From CAVRXQ01 sp963831155 (lineage in GTDB: Bacteria; Actinomycetota; Acidimicrobiia; Acidimicrobiales; Bog-793), in contig CAWHOY010000006.1 of NCBI GenBank assembly GCA_963831155.1, forward strand, positions 558,001 through 622,000: a DNA stretch of 64,000 bases, in the 5' to 3' direction. A model generated the notes under the pieces. That model was not told the DNA's origin. It made no database searches and saw nothing but the letters and a program-made list of their open reading frames with translations. Within the stretch, counting starts at the first letter, position 1, and every line of letters starts with the position of its first letter. Shown one piece after another: positions 50,399-60,468 of the stretch. Position numbers and translations under genes: made by a program.

Positions 50399-52894
50399 AT
50401 GACGAACTTGCGATTTTGCACGGTCGCCACCCGGCGCCAGCTTGCGCATGTGCGGGTCCTCGCGCGCACGCTGCGCGAACAGGAGCCACGCGAGCGCCTC
50501 CAGGCACTGATCCTTGATGATCCGTTCGACGTGGAGAAGCTCGATCCCGGCGAATTCGATCGCCTTCGCGCGATTGACATCGGGATCACCGAAGAGGAGT
50601 TCCACGTCGAGGCGGCTCACCTTTCGGCGGATGAGCTCTCGCTCTGGTTGCGGCCGAAATTGATGCTCGCCTTGCTCGCATCGGCGGACAGCAACGAGAA
50701 GGTGCTCTATCTCAGCCCGGATTCGGTCGTGCTCGGTCCGCTTGACGTCGTCGGAGAGCTCCTCGAAAAACACGCCGTTGTGCGCGTTCCGCTCGCGACC
50801 GCGTCCGGACCAATACCGAGCGCCAGACGGCACGCCGAGTCCCCGGGCGAGCTGCGCGTGTGGGTTCCAGGATTCCTCGGCGCGAACGGCGCGGCGCGTG
50901 GCTGGCTCTCTGTCGTGCACGAGCGCGCTCGCGTCGGCGCGCACCCACAGGTCATCGTGGGAGATGGACTCGACGCCGACTGGGATGCGCTCGGGATCGG
51001 CGAGGTAGATCTCGGCGTTGTTGAGCGACCCGGCTTGGCCGCGGGTCATTGGCACCTGGGCACGCGCCGGCTCGCGCTGCGCGACGAGCGATATTTCGTC
51101 GATGACGATCCACTCGTAGTGTTCCAATTCGCGGGATTCGATCCCGCGCGTCCGTGGGCACTCGCCCCCGAATCAACCGGCACCGGTGGGCCTCTTCTCG
51201 TGGACGACGAGGCGACGAGATCATTGAGTCGTTGGTACGCCGCCGCGTTGTTTGGAGCGGGCCTCGAGGAGGCCGCGGCCGCCCAATATCGATGGGCGAC
51301 CCTGCCGGACGGCTTTGCGATGAACCGACGGATCCGCCAGGCGGTGCGCGACGCGATCATCGGGGACGTCGAGGGGTTGAAGTACGAACCTCCTCCTGAT
51401 CCGTTCAACGCCCAGACGCTCCCCGCGTTCTATCGCTGGCTCTCGTCCCCAGAACCGGCGAACGAACGCGCGCCGAGCACGGCGCGCCTGTATTTCGGGA
51501 TCTACCAGGCGCGGGCGGACCTGCGCGCCGCGTTCCCTGAGCTCTCGCTGGCCGACGCGCCGGCATTCCGACGGTGGGCTATCGATTGGGCACACCATGA
51601 GTACCGGATTCCGCAGGCGGTCATCGAAGAGGCGTTCGAGCGCGGCGCGTGGCCGCACATCGAGCCGCCGCAGTGGGCTGCGCCCGATGCTCTGCGTGAC
51701 GGGTTCCTCGTGACGGGGTACCTGCGTGCCGAGCTCGGGATCGGCGACGCGGCGCGGCGCATTCTGACCGCGTTCAAAGGGACGCGGATTACCAGCAGCG
51801 GATTTTCCTTTTCGCTCACAAAGAGCCGCCAGCACGACGTCTCGGTCGAAGAAGACGCGGTCGCGACGAATCTTGCGGCGAACGTCGTTTGCGTGAATGC
51901 CGACCAGTTCGTCTACTTCGCCCGTTTCGTCGGCACCGACTTCTTTGACGGGCGGTACACGATCGGGAGCTGGGCGTGGGAGACGGAGAACCCGCCCGAG
52001 CAGATGGGCGGGGTGGCGCGCTTTTTCGACGAGCTCTGGGTACCGAGCGCGTTCTGCGCAGACGCGATCCGGACCATCACCGACGTCCCGGTCCTCGTCT
52101 TCGGGTATCCCGTCGACGCGCCGAGAATCGATCCCTCGATCGACACCCGTCGACTCGGCATGCCGGAGGGGTTCGTCTTTTTCTTCATGTTCGACTTCCT
52201 GAGCACCATCTCGCGCAAGAACCCGATCGGCCTCGTCGAGGCGTTCAGCCGCGCCTTCCGGCCCGGTGAGGGACCGACGCTCGTGTTGAAGTCGATCAAT
52301 GCCGACGAACGTGCGGTCGAGGTGGCGGGTCTGCGTGACGCCATCGGTGATCGAAGCGACATCGTCTTCGTCGATGACTATTACTCCCAGGCGGAGTGCG
52401 CGGCGATGCTCGCCCGCTCGGACTGCTACGTGTCATTGCACCGTGCGGAGGGTTTCGGACTCACACTCGCCGAGTCGATGGCGCTCGGCGTCCCGGTCAT
52501 CGCCACCGCCTACTCGGGCAACCTGGATTTCATGGACGACGAGTCCGCGTTCCTCGTTCCGGCGGGGAGGTCACGCGTCGGGCGCGGCTCCCCGCCGTAT
52601 CCGCCGGACAGCATCTGGGGAGAACCCGACCTCGATGCGGCGGCGGAACAGATGCGGCGCGTCTTCGAGTCTCGGGGGGAGGCGTCCCGGCGCGCGGCGA
52701 ATGGACGCAAGCGTGTGCTTCGGGAGCACGGTTACAAGACAGCAGAGAAGTTCCTGCGGGATCGCGCGAAGGACATCAAGCGTCGCCGGCGGGCGGGGAT
52801 CACCGGTACAACGGCGCGGCTGCTGCATGAGGGCCAGGTGATCCCAGACTGGGTCGGACTCGTCCACCAGATGATCGACTACCCCGACCCGTAA
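50399..52894 (+). CDS. Two-part glycosyltransferase with GT4-like C-terminus
   Basis: 831 residues. Residues 1-260 resemble a GT-A-type nucleotide-sugar domain (FCTVATRRQLAHVRVLARTL; ALLASADSNEKVLYLSPDSV with D-S-V in place of DxD). Residues 440-800 are a GT-B domain: TGYLRAELGIGDAARRILTA, FFFMFDFLSTISRKNPIGLV, then SLHRAEGFGLTLAESMALGV with the E-x7-E pair. A middle helical region links them. Probably makes a cell-surface glycan. No sugar operon surrounds it. Confidence 0.8.
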   Translation: MTNLRFCTVATRRQLAHVRVLARTLREQEPRERLQALILDDPFDVEKLDPGEFDRLRAIDIGITEEEFHVEAAHLSADELSLWLRPKLMLALLASADSNEKVLYLSPDSVVLGPLDVVGELLEKHAVVRVPLATASGPIPSARRHAESPGELRVWVPGFLGANGAARGWLSVVHERARVGAHPQVIVGDGLDADWDALGIGEVDLGVVERPGLAAGHWHLGTRRLALRDERYFVDDDPLVVFQFAGFDPARPWALAPESTGTGGPLLVDDEATRSLSRWYAAALFGAGLEEAAAAQYRWATLPDGFAMNRRIRQAVRDAIIGDVEGLKYEPPPDPFNAQTLPAFYRWLSSPEPANERAPSTARLYFGIYQARADLRAAFPELSLADAPAFRRWAIDWAHHEYRIPQAVIEEAFERGAWPHIEPPQWAAPDALRDGFLVTGYLRAELGIGDAARRILTAFKGTRITSSGFSFSLTKSRQHDVSVEEDAVATNLAANVVCVNADQFVYFARFVGTDFFDGRYTIGSWAWETENPPEQMGGVARFFDELWVPSAFCADAIRTITDVPVLVFGYPVDAPRIDPSIDTRRLGMPEGFVFFFMFDFLSTISRKNPIGLVEAFSRAFRPGEGPTLVLKSINADERAVEVAGLRDAIGDRSDIVFVDDYYSQAECAAMLARSDCYVSLHRAEGFGLTLAESMALGVPVIATAYSGNLDFMDDESAFLVPAGRSRVGRGSPPYPPDSIWGEPDLDAAAEQMRRVFESRGEASRRAANGRKRVLREHGYKTAEKFLRDRAKDIKRRRRAGITGTTARLLHEGQVIPDWVGLVHQMIDYPDP

Positions 52895-52932
52895 CGACCT
52901 CCGGGATATCGACTGCGGCGGACTCGGGGCTG

Positions 52933-53796
52933 TCAGCCTGCTCCATTGCCGAAACGGAGGACGGCGCGTTCCCCGATCCCCTTGAAGCCGATCGACTGGT
53001 AGATGGCATTCGAAGTTGGATTGGCGAGGTCCGTGAAAAGGACGACTCCCGACGCGCCGAGTGCGAGCGCATCACGCGCGCACGCGTGGGTGACCGCCGA
53101 CGCGTATCCACGGCGCCGTGATCGCGCCGGCGTGTAGACGGGGCCAATCCTCGCTACGCCCGCCGCGTCGGGGGCGCGGCTAGCGAGCGAAACGACCGCA
53201 CCGTCAACCTCCCACAGCCAGACGAGCCCTCCAGAGATCCGGCGCCGAACGAGGTCACTCTGATCACCGAGGATCCCACCGACTTCGGACCGCATGTCGT
53301 TGAAGAAGTCGAGACACAATTCGAAGTCCTCATCGTGCGCGAGGCGGGCGGATCCTTCGGCAGCGCTCGGGGGTTCAACGAGTTCTTCGATGCGGTAGAG
53401 CAGCATCTGCGTTCCGAGCTCGATCGACGCGTCGGAGTCCTCTAGGTAGGACGCACAGAACGCCTGAGCGACGTCGGGTTCGGCGTTGATACCGGGAACG
53501 GCGAAGTCATCGAGACGGAGCTGGCGGCCGAGCTGCGAAGCGCTGCCGGGGCTCGCCGTGACGATCAGCTCGTGCGGCGGCGTGATGAGGAAGGCGCCGT
53601 CGACCGACGACCCGCTGATTCGCCAACCGAACATCGGCGATGGGTCGCGGAATCGCCCCGAGAGGACGGCGTCGAGAACGGTGATCGCGAGCGTGTTCCG
53701 GTCGGGATGGATCTCCAAAAAACTGCGCGCGACCGACGCGAACTCGTCCCAGTCCCTGCTGGTCTGCCAGGCGGTTGCACGTTCGATGTTCGGCAT
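52933..53796 (-). CDS. GNAT-family N-acetyltransferase
   Basis: About 287 residues from ATG 53796 (MPNIERATAW); a longer frame upstream overlaps the next gene and is unlikely. The C-terminal GNAT core has IGPVYTPARSRRRGYASAVT (acetyl-CoA loop RxxGxA) and LFTDLANPTSNAIYQSIGFK. The N-terminal half is a degenerate domain of the same fold class. Substrate unknown. Confidence 0.82.
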   Translation of the reverse strand: MPNIERATAWQTSRDWDEFASVARSFLEIHPDRNTLAITVLDAVLSGRFRDPSPMFGWRISGSSVDGAFLITPPHELIVTASPGSASQLGRQLRLDDFAVPGINAEPDVAQAFCASYLEDSDASIELGTQMLLYRIEELVEPPSAAEGSARLAHDEDFELCLDFFNDMRSEVGGILGDQSDLVRRRISGGLVWLWEVDGAVVSLASRAPDAAGVARIGPVYTPARSRRRGYASAVTHACARDALALGASGVVLFTDLANPTSNAIYQSIGFKGIGERAVLRFGNGAG

Positions 53797-53830
53797 CAAT
53801 CCGCGTGAGACCCTCGTCGGTGCTGCGCGC

Positions 53831-54586
53831 TCAACGGTCGGGCAGGAAGGGGAAGCGCTGTCGGATCTCCTCCACGTGGGAGGGATCGATCTCGGCCGAA
53901 AGGACGACCTCATCGGATTCCGCTTGGACGATGAGCTCGCCGAACGGGCCGTACACGACGCTGCCGCCGGTGTATTCGAGGCCGCCGCCGACACCGACGC
54001 GATTCACCCCTATGACGTAGGCCTGGTTCTCGATCGCCCGAGCCCGCAAGAGGTCGTCCCAGTGCGGCTGACGCGGGCGCGGCCAGTTGGCGACGACGGC
54101 GTAGCAGTCGGTCGACTCGGCGACGTCCCAGAACCAGTCGGCAAAGCGCAGGTCGTAACAGACGAACGGGGTGAAGCGGACGCCATCGATCTCGAACGAC
54201 ACCGAGCGATCACCCGACGCGTAGTGCTCGGACTCGCCGCCGTAGCTGAAGGGGTGAATCTTGTCGTAGACCACCTCCTCGTGGTCCGGACCGGCGAGCA
54301 GGAAGCGGTTCGTCGGTTGCGCGGATCCGGGTATTCGGCAGGCGAACGATCCGCCAACGAACGCGCCGGTCTCTTTCGCCGTTTCGTGGAGGAAGCGGGC
54401 GCTCTTTCCGTCGGCGTCCTCGGCGACCAGGTCGGTGTGCATCGAGAACCCCGTCGGGAACATCTCTGGGAGAAGGACGAGCCGGGCACCGTCGCTCGCC
54501 GCATCCTCGACGAGCGGACGGAGGTGCTTGAAGTTCGCGTCCTGGTCCTCCCAAACGAGATCACACTGCACTCCGGCGACCTTCAT
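53831..54586 (-). CDS. Carbon-nitrogen hydrolase (nitrilase superfamily, omega-amidase type)
   Basis: 251 residues from ATG 54586, with GGGGG seven bases upstream; GTG 54592 is possible. The triad is E41 (LLPEMFPTGF), K109 (YDKIHPFSYGGE) and C143 (PFVCYDLRFADW). The last motif and short length match omega-amidase/YafV-type enzymes that deamidate alpha-keto acid amides. Confidence 0.88.
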   Translation of the reverse strand: MKVAGVQCDLVWEDQDANFKHLRPLVEDAASDGARLVLLPEMFPTGFSMHTDLVAEDADGKSARFLHETAKETGAFVGGSFACRIPGSAQPTNRFLLAGPDHEEVVYDKIHPFSYGGESEHYASGDRSVSFEIDGVRFTPFVCYDLRFADWFWDVAESTDCYAVVANWPRPRQPHWDDLLRARAIENQAYVIGVNRVGVGGGLEYTGGSVVYGPFGELIVQAESDEVVLSAEIDPSHVEEIRQRFPFLPDR

Positions 54587-54683
54587 GGGCACGCCCCCTC
54601 ACCTGTCCAGCCAAAAGCGTACGAAAGCCAGCTTGTCAGCACGTCGCCGGATCGGCGCGCCCTGTTCATGCGACGATGAACCT

Positions 54684-55046
54684 GTGAACGCGGTACGCGT
54701 CGACCGGTACCTGTGGGCGATTCGGCTCTTCTCTTCCCGGACCGAATCGACCGAGACTTGCCGATCGGGCCATGTGCGGGTGAGCGGGTCGCGGGCGAAG
54801 CCGGCGACCGAAGTGCGAAGCGGTGACCGCATCGAGGTGCGAGCGCCCGGCCGCCCACGCGTCGTCGAGGTCGTCGACCCGATCCCAACTCGCGTCTCTG
54901 CAAGCCTCGCGGTGCTCGCCTACCGGGACCTCACGCCTCCGCCTCCGCGAAAAGACCGGGAGCTTCCCCAGGCGGTGCGGGAGCGCTCGACCGGTCGACC
55001 GACAAAACGCGATCGTCGGCTGCTTGATCGGGCGCGCGGGCGTTGA
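54684..55046 (+). CDS. S4-domain RNA-binding protein (Hsp15-like)
   Basis: 120 residues from GTG 54684. VRVDRYLWAIRLFSSRTEST, then SGHVRVSGSRAKPATEVRSG and IEVRAPGRPRVVEVVDP is a complete S4 domain. The C-terminus (PTKRDRRLLDRARGR) is basic, as in Hsp15, which recycles stalled 50S subunits carrying nascent chains. Weak ribosome site. Confidence 0.82.
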   Translation: MNAVRVDRYLWAIRLFSSRTESTETCRSGHVRVSGSRAKPATEVRSGDRIEVRAPGRPRVVEVVDPIPTRVSASLAVLAYRDLTPPPPRKDRELPQAVRERSTGRPTKRDRRLLDRARGR

Positions 55047-55127
55047 CGTGTCCCCGTCGGCCAAGCTGGGCCTTCTGGTGAGGGCGCTCGCTGGAACTGG
55101 CGTTCACGAACTCGAAAGTGTCGGGCG

Positions 55128-55643
55128 ATGACGAATCGTTTCGGAGACGAACAGAGATCGGCAGTCGCAAGCACTGTCGTCGACGACGTGATCGCGCAGA
55201 TGAATCGGCACGTCCTCTCCGAAAAGGCGGTGCTCGAGCGTTATCGCAACCTCGCGAGGGCGACGACACGCGACGACGTGCGCTACCTGTTGACGATGAT
55301 CGCCGAAGAGGAGGAGCGTCACCACGCCCGCATGTCTCAAATTACGAACGCGATCCGGCGCGATTTTGATGGCGAGATCTTCGAGCCCGCCGTCCCAGAT
55401 TTCAGCGCGCTGCCACTGCCGTTCGACCTCGATGAGGAGACGCGCGCGATGCTGGAAATCGAACGGCGCGACGAAGAGGAGATGCGCGTCCTCGCGCGCA
55501 TGTTGTCGGGGATCGACAATGGCGAAGTGTGGGCGATGCTCGTCGGGACCCTGATCGCCGACACGAAAAAGCACCAGACGATCCTCGAATTCATCCTCGA
55601 GCACTCAAAAGGCGCCGTACCGAAGATCGCGGATGCCGAGTGA
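55128..55643 (+). CDS. Ferritin-like/rubrerythrin-type protein
   Basis: 171 residues, helical. KAVLERYRNLARATTRDDVR, LLTMIAEEEERHHARMSQIT and ERRDEEEMRVLARMLS, then LIADTKKHQTILEFIL place E-x-x-H type ligands on four helices. A di-iron or metal-binding role is inferred; one motif is atypical for classical ferritin. Confidence 0.7.
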   Translation: MTNRFGDEQRSAVASTVVDDVIAQMNRHVLSEKAVLERYRNLARATTRDDVRYLLTMIAEEEERHHARMSQITNAIRRDFDGEIFEPAVPDFSALPLPFDLDEETRAMLEIERRDEEEMRVLARMLSGIDNGEVWAMLVGTLIADTKKHQTILEFILEHSKGAVPKIADAE

Positions 55644-55696
55644 AATAAAGCGCGCCGGTTCGTAATCGCCGTAGCGTCCGGTCAAAATTCTCCCTC

Positions 55697-56629
55697 GTGC
55701 CTGAAACCGTTGCCCCCGGCGTCCTCGAAATCGACACGTTGCTTGGCGGTTGGAAGCAGACGACCGCCGGCTACCTCCTTCCCGGGCCCAACCCGGTCCT
55801 CGTCGAGACCGGCAGCCAAAGCTCCGTCCCGGTCATCCTCGAAGCTCTCGCCGAGCTCGGTCTCGGCCCGAACGACCTCTCCGCCGTCTTGGTCACGCAC
55901 ATCCACCTTGACCACGCCGGCGGCGTCGGAGACGTCGCGGCCGCGTTTCGCTCGGCGGTGGTCTACGTCCACGAGCGCGGTGCGCGGCACCTCGTCGACC
56001 CGCAACGGCTGATCGCGTCGGCCGGTCAGGTTTACGGCGGCCTGCTCGACAGCCTCTACGGACGCTTGGAGCCGACCCCCGCGGACCGGGTGCATGTCCT
56101 TTACGACGGCGACGCCGTCGACCTCGGCGGGGGACGGACGCTGACGGCGATCGACTCCCCGGGCCACGCGAAGCATCACCTCGGCTTCGTCGACTCACAG
56201 AGCGGGCTTCTGTTCGCCGGGGACGCCGTCGGGGTGAAGCTGCCGGGCGGCGGGGCTCTCCGTCCGGCGACGCCGCCACCGGACTTCGATCTCGACCAGG
56301 CGCTTTCCTCGCTCCGACGTTTCGCGCGGGCCTCGCCGACGCGCATCGCCCTCGCGCACTACGGGATCATCCCTACCGATCCCGCGGTCCTCCTTGACGA
56401 GGCCGCCGAGACCCTCACCCACTGGGCCGAAGAGGCGGAGCGTGCCTTTGTCGCCGGCGAGGACATCGCCGGCGCGTTGGCGAAGCGCTTCTCTGAGGAC
56501 CTCTCGGGAGTCGACCCCGACCAGCGCGAGCGGCTCGAGACCTTGAACGGGATCCACTCGAACGCGGCGGGCCTGCAGCGGTGGCTGACAAAGCGAGCAG
56601 AACACGAGCCGGGCGATCACGCCCACTGA
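55697..56629 (+). CDS. Metallo-beta-lactamase-fold hydrolase
   Basis: 310 residues from GTG 55697; no Shine-Dalgarno, so possibly leaderless. Metal ligands H68, H70, D72 and H73 (THIHLDHAGG), SPGHAKHHLGFVDSQSGLLF with the later His, and LFAGDAVGVK with Asp. C-terminal helical region. Cytoplasmic hydrolase of unknown substrate. Confidence 0.88.
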   Translation: MPETVAPGVLEIDTLLGGWKQTTAGYLLPGPNPVLVETGSQSSVPVILEALAELGLGPNDLSAVLVTHIHLDHAGGVGDVAAAFRSAVVYVHERGARHLVDPQRLIASAGQVYGGLLDSLYGRLEPTPADRVHVLYDGDAVDLGGGRTLTAIDSPGHAKHHLGFVDSQSGLLFAGDAVGVKLPGGGALRPATPPPDFDLDQALSSLRRFARASPTRIALAHYGIIPTDPAVLLDEAAETLTHWAEEAERAFVAGEDIAGALAKRFSEDLSGVDPDQRERLETLNGIHSNAAGLQRWLTKRAEHEPGDHAH

Positions 56630-56712
56630 GCCCGTCGCCTCACTCGACCAGGGCGGATCTGCCAAACGTTGCCGTGGTATGAATATCCGGTTTCGATTTC
56701 ATGGAGGTCAAC

Positions 56713-57582
56713 GTGCGGATCCTTACTCGCCGTCCACTCCTCGCATTCGGCTCGGCGTTCATCGCCGCGGCCTGCGTCGGAGCGCTGTTTGTCGCACCCG
56801 CGGGTGCGAGCCAGATCCCTGTGGCACCGAAGAACGCGAAGCTCGCTGCCGAGGTTCCGGCGGGGCTGCGTTCGAAGACGCTCGTGGTCGCCGCCGATGC
56901 GACGTACGCCCCGGACGAGTTCGTCGAGAACGGCAAGGTGGTCGGCATGGACGTTGATCTCGCGAACGCGATCGCGCAGGTGCTCGGCCTGAAGATCAAG
57001 ATCGTCAACGCCACCTTCGACCTGATCATCCCCGGGATCCTTTCTGGCAAGTACGACATCGGCATGTCGTCGTTCACCGATACGAAGGCGCGAGAAAAGC
57101 AGGTGACCTTCGTCGACTACTTCAGCGCCGGTGAGGCCTTCTACGTCCTGCACAACTCCAAGATCGTCCTGAACGGCCTGCCTGGACTGTGCGGTCACAC
57201 CGTCGCCGTCGAAAGCGGCACGACCGAGCAGTCGGACGCGATGAGCCAGGCGAAGAAGTGCAAGGTGACCGTGGATCCGTTCAGCACGCAGAGCGAGGCG
57301 AACGTCGCCGTCTCGAGCGGGCGCGCCCAGATCGGCTTCGCCGACTCGCAGGTCGCGGCGTACATCGTCGCCCAGTCGAACGGCGTCTTCAAGCTCTCGG
57401 GCAAGGCGATCGAGGTAGCACCGTACGGGATTGCGCTTCCGAAAAACCTCGGGCTCGTCCAGCCCGTTCTCGGCGCGGTGAACGCGCTGATTAGCGACGG
57501 CATCTACTTAAAGATCCTCGACAAATGGGGCATCGCGCCAGGAGCGATCAAAAAGGCGGTCGTCAACGGCGCGACGAGTTAG
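56713..57582 (+). CDS. Amino-acid ABC transporter substrate-binding protein
   Basis: 289 residues from GTG 56713, with GGAGG five bases upstream (an ATG at 56701 overlaps that site). The signal peptide reaches about residue 30 (PAGASQ). The family-3 binding fold has YAPDEFVENGKVVGMDVDLA, YDIGMSSFTDTKAREKQVTF and VAVESGTTEQSDAM. Polar amino acids are the likely ligands. First of a binding protein-permease-ATPase set. Confidence 0.9.
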   Translation: MRILTRRPLLAFGSAFIAAACVGALFVAPAGASQIPVAPKNAKLAAEVPAGLRSKTLVVAADATYAPDEFVENGKVVGMDVDLANAIAQVLGLKIKIVNATFDLIIPGILSGKYDIGMSSFTDTKAREKQVTFVDYFSAGEAFYVLHNSKIVLNGLPGLCGHTVAVESGTTEQSDAMSQAKKCKVTVDPFSTQSEANVAVSSGRAQIGFADSQVAAYIVAQSNGVFKLSGKAIEVAPYGIALPKNLGLVQPVLGAVNALISDGIYLKILDKWGIAPGAIKKAVVNGATS

Positions 57583-57637
57583 CGGCAACGGCTTCGCGAG
57601 GGCCTGAATCGGCGGGCGCTGGACAAAGGCCGCGCGA

Positions 57638-58642
57638 ATGATGGGGGGAGCACCGACGGGCGCCGATGATCGGCGCCCGTCCGGTGGTTCGATCACCGCC
57701 GTCCCCGTCCGGCACCCGGGTCGCTGGGTGGCGTCGGTCGTCATCGCGGTGCTGGCCGCGATGCTTGTCCACTCACTGGCGTTCTCGTACACCTATCGCG
57801 GTGGTGTCCACGAGAGACGCTTTCGCTGGTCGATCATCTGGCGCTACTTCTCGTCGCGATACATCATCGAAGGCGTCGTCGTCACCCTCGAGCTCACCGT
57901 GCTCGCGATGGCGATCGGCATGATCCTTGGCGTCATCGGCGCGACGATGCGACTCTCTCCGAACCCGATCCTTTCGGGTGCGAGCTGGACCTACATCTGG
58001 TTCTTCCGGGGCACGCCGGTGCTCGTGCAGCTGTTGTTTTGGTACACCTTTGCCTACCTCTACCCGCAGCTCACCTTCGGGATACCCTTCGGCCCGGCGT
58101 TCGTCCACGTCAGTGCCAACTCGATCACGGCGTTCACGGCCGCAGTGGTCGGCCTCGGCTTGAACGAGGGCGCCTACATGTCGGAGATCGTCCGCGCCGG
58201 GATCATCTCCATCGATGAGGGACAGACCGAAGCCGCGCAGTCGCTCGGGATGAGGCGACCGCAGGTCCTGCGCAAGATCGTCCTTCCCCAGGCGATGCGG
58301 GTCATCGTCCCCGTGACGGGCAACGAGACGATCTCGATGCTGAAGACGTCGTCTCTCGCGAGCGTCATCACCGTCTACGAGCTCACCGGCAGGGCCGAGC
58401 TCATCTATTCGAGCAACTACGATATTCCCGAGCTTTTGATCGTGGCGAGCCTGTGGTACCTGATCGTGACGACCGTGCTCACGATGGGACAGTTCTACGT
58501 CGAACGGCACTACGCGAAGGGTTCACTGCGCGAGCTGCCACAGACTCCCAGGCAGAAGTTGATGGCGATCGCGCGGTACGGGATACGCCAACGCGCGAGG
58601 GTGATGGAGAGCGAGCCCCTTCTCGAATCCCTCCACCGATGA
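57638..58642 (+). CDS. Amino-acid ABC transporter permease
   Basis: 334 residues. Membrane domain with the HisM/GlnP-type entry VVVTLELTVLAMAIGMILGV and the EAA loop: EAAQSLGMRRPQVLRKIVLP. An extended N-terminus precedes the first span. Overlaps the ATPase gene by ATGA. Confidence 0.9.
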   Translation: MMGGAPTGADDRRPSGGSITAVPVRHPGRWVASVVIAVLAAMLVHSLAFSYTYRGGVHERRFRWSIIWRYFSSRYIIEGVVVTLELTVLAMAIGMILGVIGATMRLSPNPILSGASWTYIWFFRGTPVLVQLLFWYTFAYLYPQLTFGIPFGPAFVHVSANSITAFTAAVVGLGLNEGAYMSEIVRAGIISIDEGQTEAAQSLGMRRPQVLRKIVLPQAMRVIVPVTGNETISMLKTSSLASVITVYELTGRAELIYSSNYDIPELLIVASLWYLIVTTVLTMGQFYVERHYAKGSLRELPQTPRQKLMAIARYGIRQRARVMESEPLLESLHR

Positions 58643-59415
58643 GCTTGGCGGCGAGACGCGTCGTCGTCAAAGCCGAAGGTGTGCGCAAGCACTTCGGCCG
58701 CATCGAGGCGCTGCGGGGCATCGACCTCGAAGTGAATGAGGGGGAAGTGATGTGCCTCATCGGCCCGTCGGGCTCGGGCAAGAGCACGTTCCTCCGTTGC
58801 ATTAACCACCTCGAGAAGATCGACGGCGGCCGGCTCTCAGTCGACGGAGAGCTCGTCGGGTACCGCCAGCACGGCGGCAAGCTCTACGAGCTGCGCGAAA
58901 GGGAGGTCAGCGCAAAAAGGGCAAAGATCGGCATGGTCTTCCAACACTTCAACCTCTTCCCGCACATGACCGTGCTCGAGAACCTCAAGCTCGCGCCCAT
59001 CTTGGTGAAAGGTGAGCCGAAGGCGGCCGTTACCCAGCGCGCTCGAACGCTGCTCGAACGGGTTGGCCTCGGCGACAAGATGTTCTCCTATCCAAACCAG
59101 CTCTCCGGTGGGCAACAACAGCGCGTCGCGATCGCCCGCGCGCTGTGCATGCAACCGAGGCTGATGCTGTTCGACGAGCCGACGTCCGCCCTCGATCCAG
59201 AACTCGTCGGCGATGTGCTCGATGTGATGCGGGGACTCGCCGAGGAGGGGATGACAATGGTCGTCGTCACCCACGAGATGGGGTTCGCCCGCGAAGTCGG
59301 CGACGCACTCGTCTTCATGGATTCGGGCGCGGTCGTAGAAAGCGGCTCCCCGCGCGAGGTGTTGGCCAATCCGAAGCACGAGCGCACGCGCGCCTTTCTC
59401 GCGAAGGTCCTGTAG
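58639..59415 (+). CDS. Amino-acid ABC transporter ATP-binding protein
   Basis: 258 residues from ATG 58639. Walker A GPSGSGKST (42-50), Q-loop MVFQHFNLFPHM, signature LSGGQ (155-159), Walker B LMLFDEP (175-181) and the switch His in VVTHEM. Completes the importer with the two preceding genes. Confidence 0.95.
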   Translation: MSLAARRVVVKAEGVRKHFGRIEALRGIDLEVNEGEVMCLIGPSGSGKSTFLRCINHLEKIDGGRLSVDGELVGYRQHGGKLYELREREVSAKRAKIGMVFQHFNLFPHMTVLENLKLAPILVKGEPKAAVTQRARTLLERVGLGDKMFSYPNQLSGGQQQRVAIARALCMQPRLMLFDEPTSALDPELVGDVLDVMRGLAEEGMTMVVVTHEMGFAREVGDALVFMDSGAVVESGSPREVLANPKHERTRAFLAKVL

Positions 59416-59430
59416 GACGCGTCGCGGCGT

Positions 59431-60468
59431 TCAGCCGCCGGGCGGGTCTTCGAAAGTCGCTCGCGTCGGTACCGCTCGAGCCTTCACAGCTTCCCATGCG
59501 GCGCGGCCGGCGCGCCGTGGCCGAATCCAGCTCCCCTGCACGAGAGCAACACCGACCAGAACGACGATCGCTCCGACCGGTTCGTACCACGCCAGCGTTT
59601 CGGAAAGGATCGCCGCGCCGAAGATCGTCGAGAAAATGGGAATCAAAAAGGTCACGAGGGACGTGCTCGTCGCCCCCGCTGCACGGACGATCGAATAGCT
59701 GAGCAGGTAGGCGACCCCAGTGCACAGCACGCCGAGGGTCGCGACGCTCGCCCAGCTCGCGCCGCTGACGTGGTGCGGGGCGCGGACAAAGATCGGTGCG
59801 ACGAGTGCCATCTCAACCGTCGCGCAGAGCAGCTGTCCCGCCGCGAGCGCCGTGACGCTTTCTTTGTCCGTCGTGACGAAGCGCCGGGTGTAGGGGAGCC
59901 CGATCCCGTAGCAGAGCGCCCCAGCGAGACTGGCGAGGTATCCGGCGACCTTCCCGTTCGGCAGGCCGTGCCATGCGCCGAGGACGACCACGACCCCCAC
60001 GAAGCCGAGGAACAGCCCGGCGAGGCGCGACTTCGTCAGTCGTTCGTTCGGTACGAGCGCGAACGCGAACACCAGGGTGAACAGCGGCGTCGTCGCGTTC
60101 AAGATGCCTGCCGCGATCGATGAGATCCGCACCTCGGCCCAGGCGATCAGGGTGAACGGGAGCGCGTTCATGAACAATCCCGCCACCGCGAGGTGCGCCC
60201 AACGTGTTCGACCGTGCGGCAGGTGACCCCCGGTCGCGTAGAGCACGACGAGGAGCGTGACGGCGGCGAGCGCAATGCGACCGCCGGCGATGTCGAAGGG
60301 AGCGAACGAGCGATCGCCGACCTTGATGAATAAGAAGCTGCTTCCCCAGATCGCCCCGAGGAGGACGATCTGGGCCCGCCACGGCCAGCTAGTCGGAGAG
60401 ACCCGCGCCCTTCCCGGCAGGTTCGTTGGCGTTCTCACGAGGTCGACTGCCACGAGGGCACCTCCCAT
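59431..60468 (-). CDS. EamA-family (DMT) transporter
   Basis: 345 residues with ten membrane spans in two repeats; WGSSFLFIKVGDRSFAPFDI and the second-half AGATSTSLVTFLIPIFSTIF are typical EamA motifs. Likely exports metabolites such as amino acids; direction not provable. Convergent with the amino-acid ABC operon. Confidence 0.9.
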   Translation of the reverse strand: MGGALVAVDLVRTPTNLPGRARVSPTSWPWRAQIVLLGAIWGSSFLFIKVGDRSFAPFDIAGGRIALAAVTLLVVLYATGGHLPHGRTRWAHLAVAGLFMNALPFTLIAWAEVRISSIAAGILNATTPLFTLVFAFALVPNERLTKSRLAGLFLGFVGVVVVLGAWHGLPNGKVAGYLASLAGALCYGIGLPYTRRFVTTDKESVTALAAGQLLCATVEMALVAPIFVRAPHHVSGASWASVATLGVLCTGVAYLLSYSIVRAAGATSTSLVTFLIPIFSTIFGAAILSETLAWYEPVGAIVVLVGVALVQGSWIRPRRAGRAAWEAVKARAVPTRATFEDPPGG

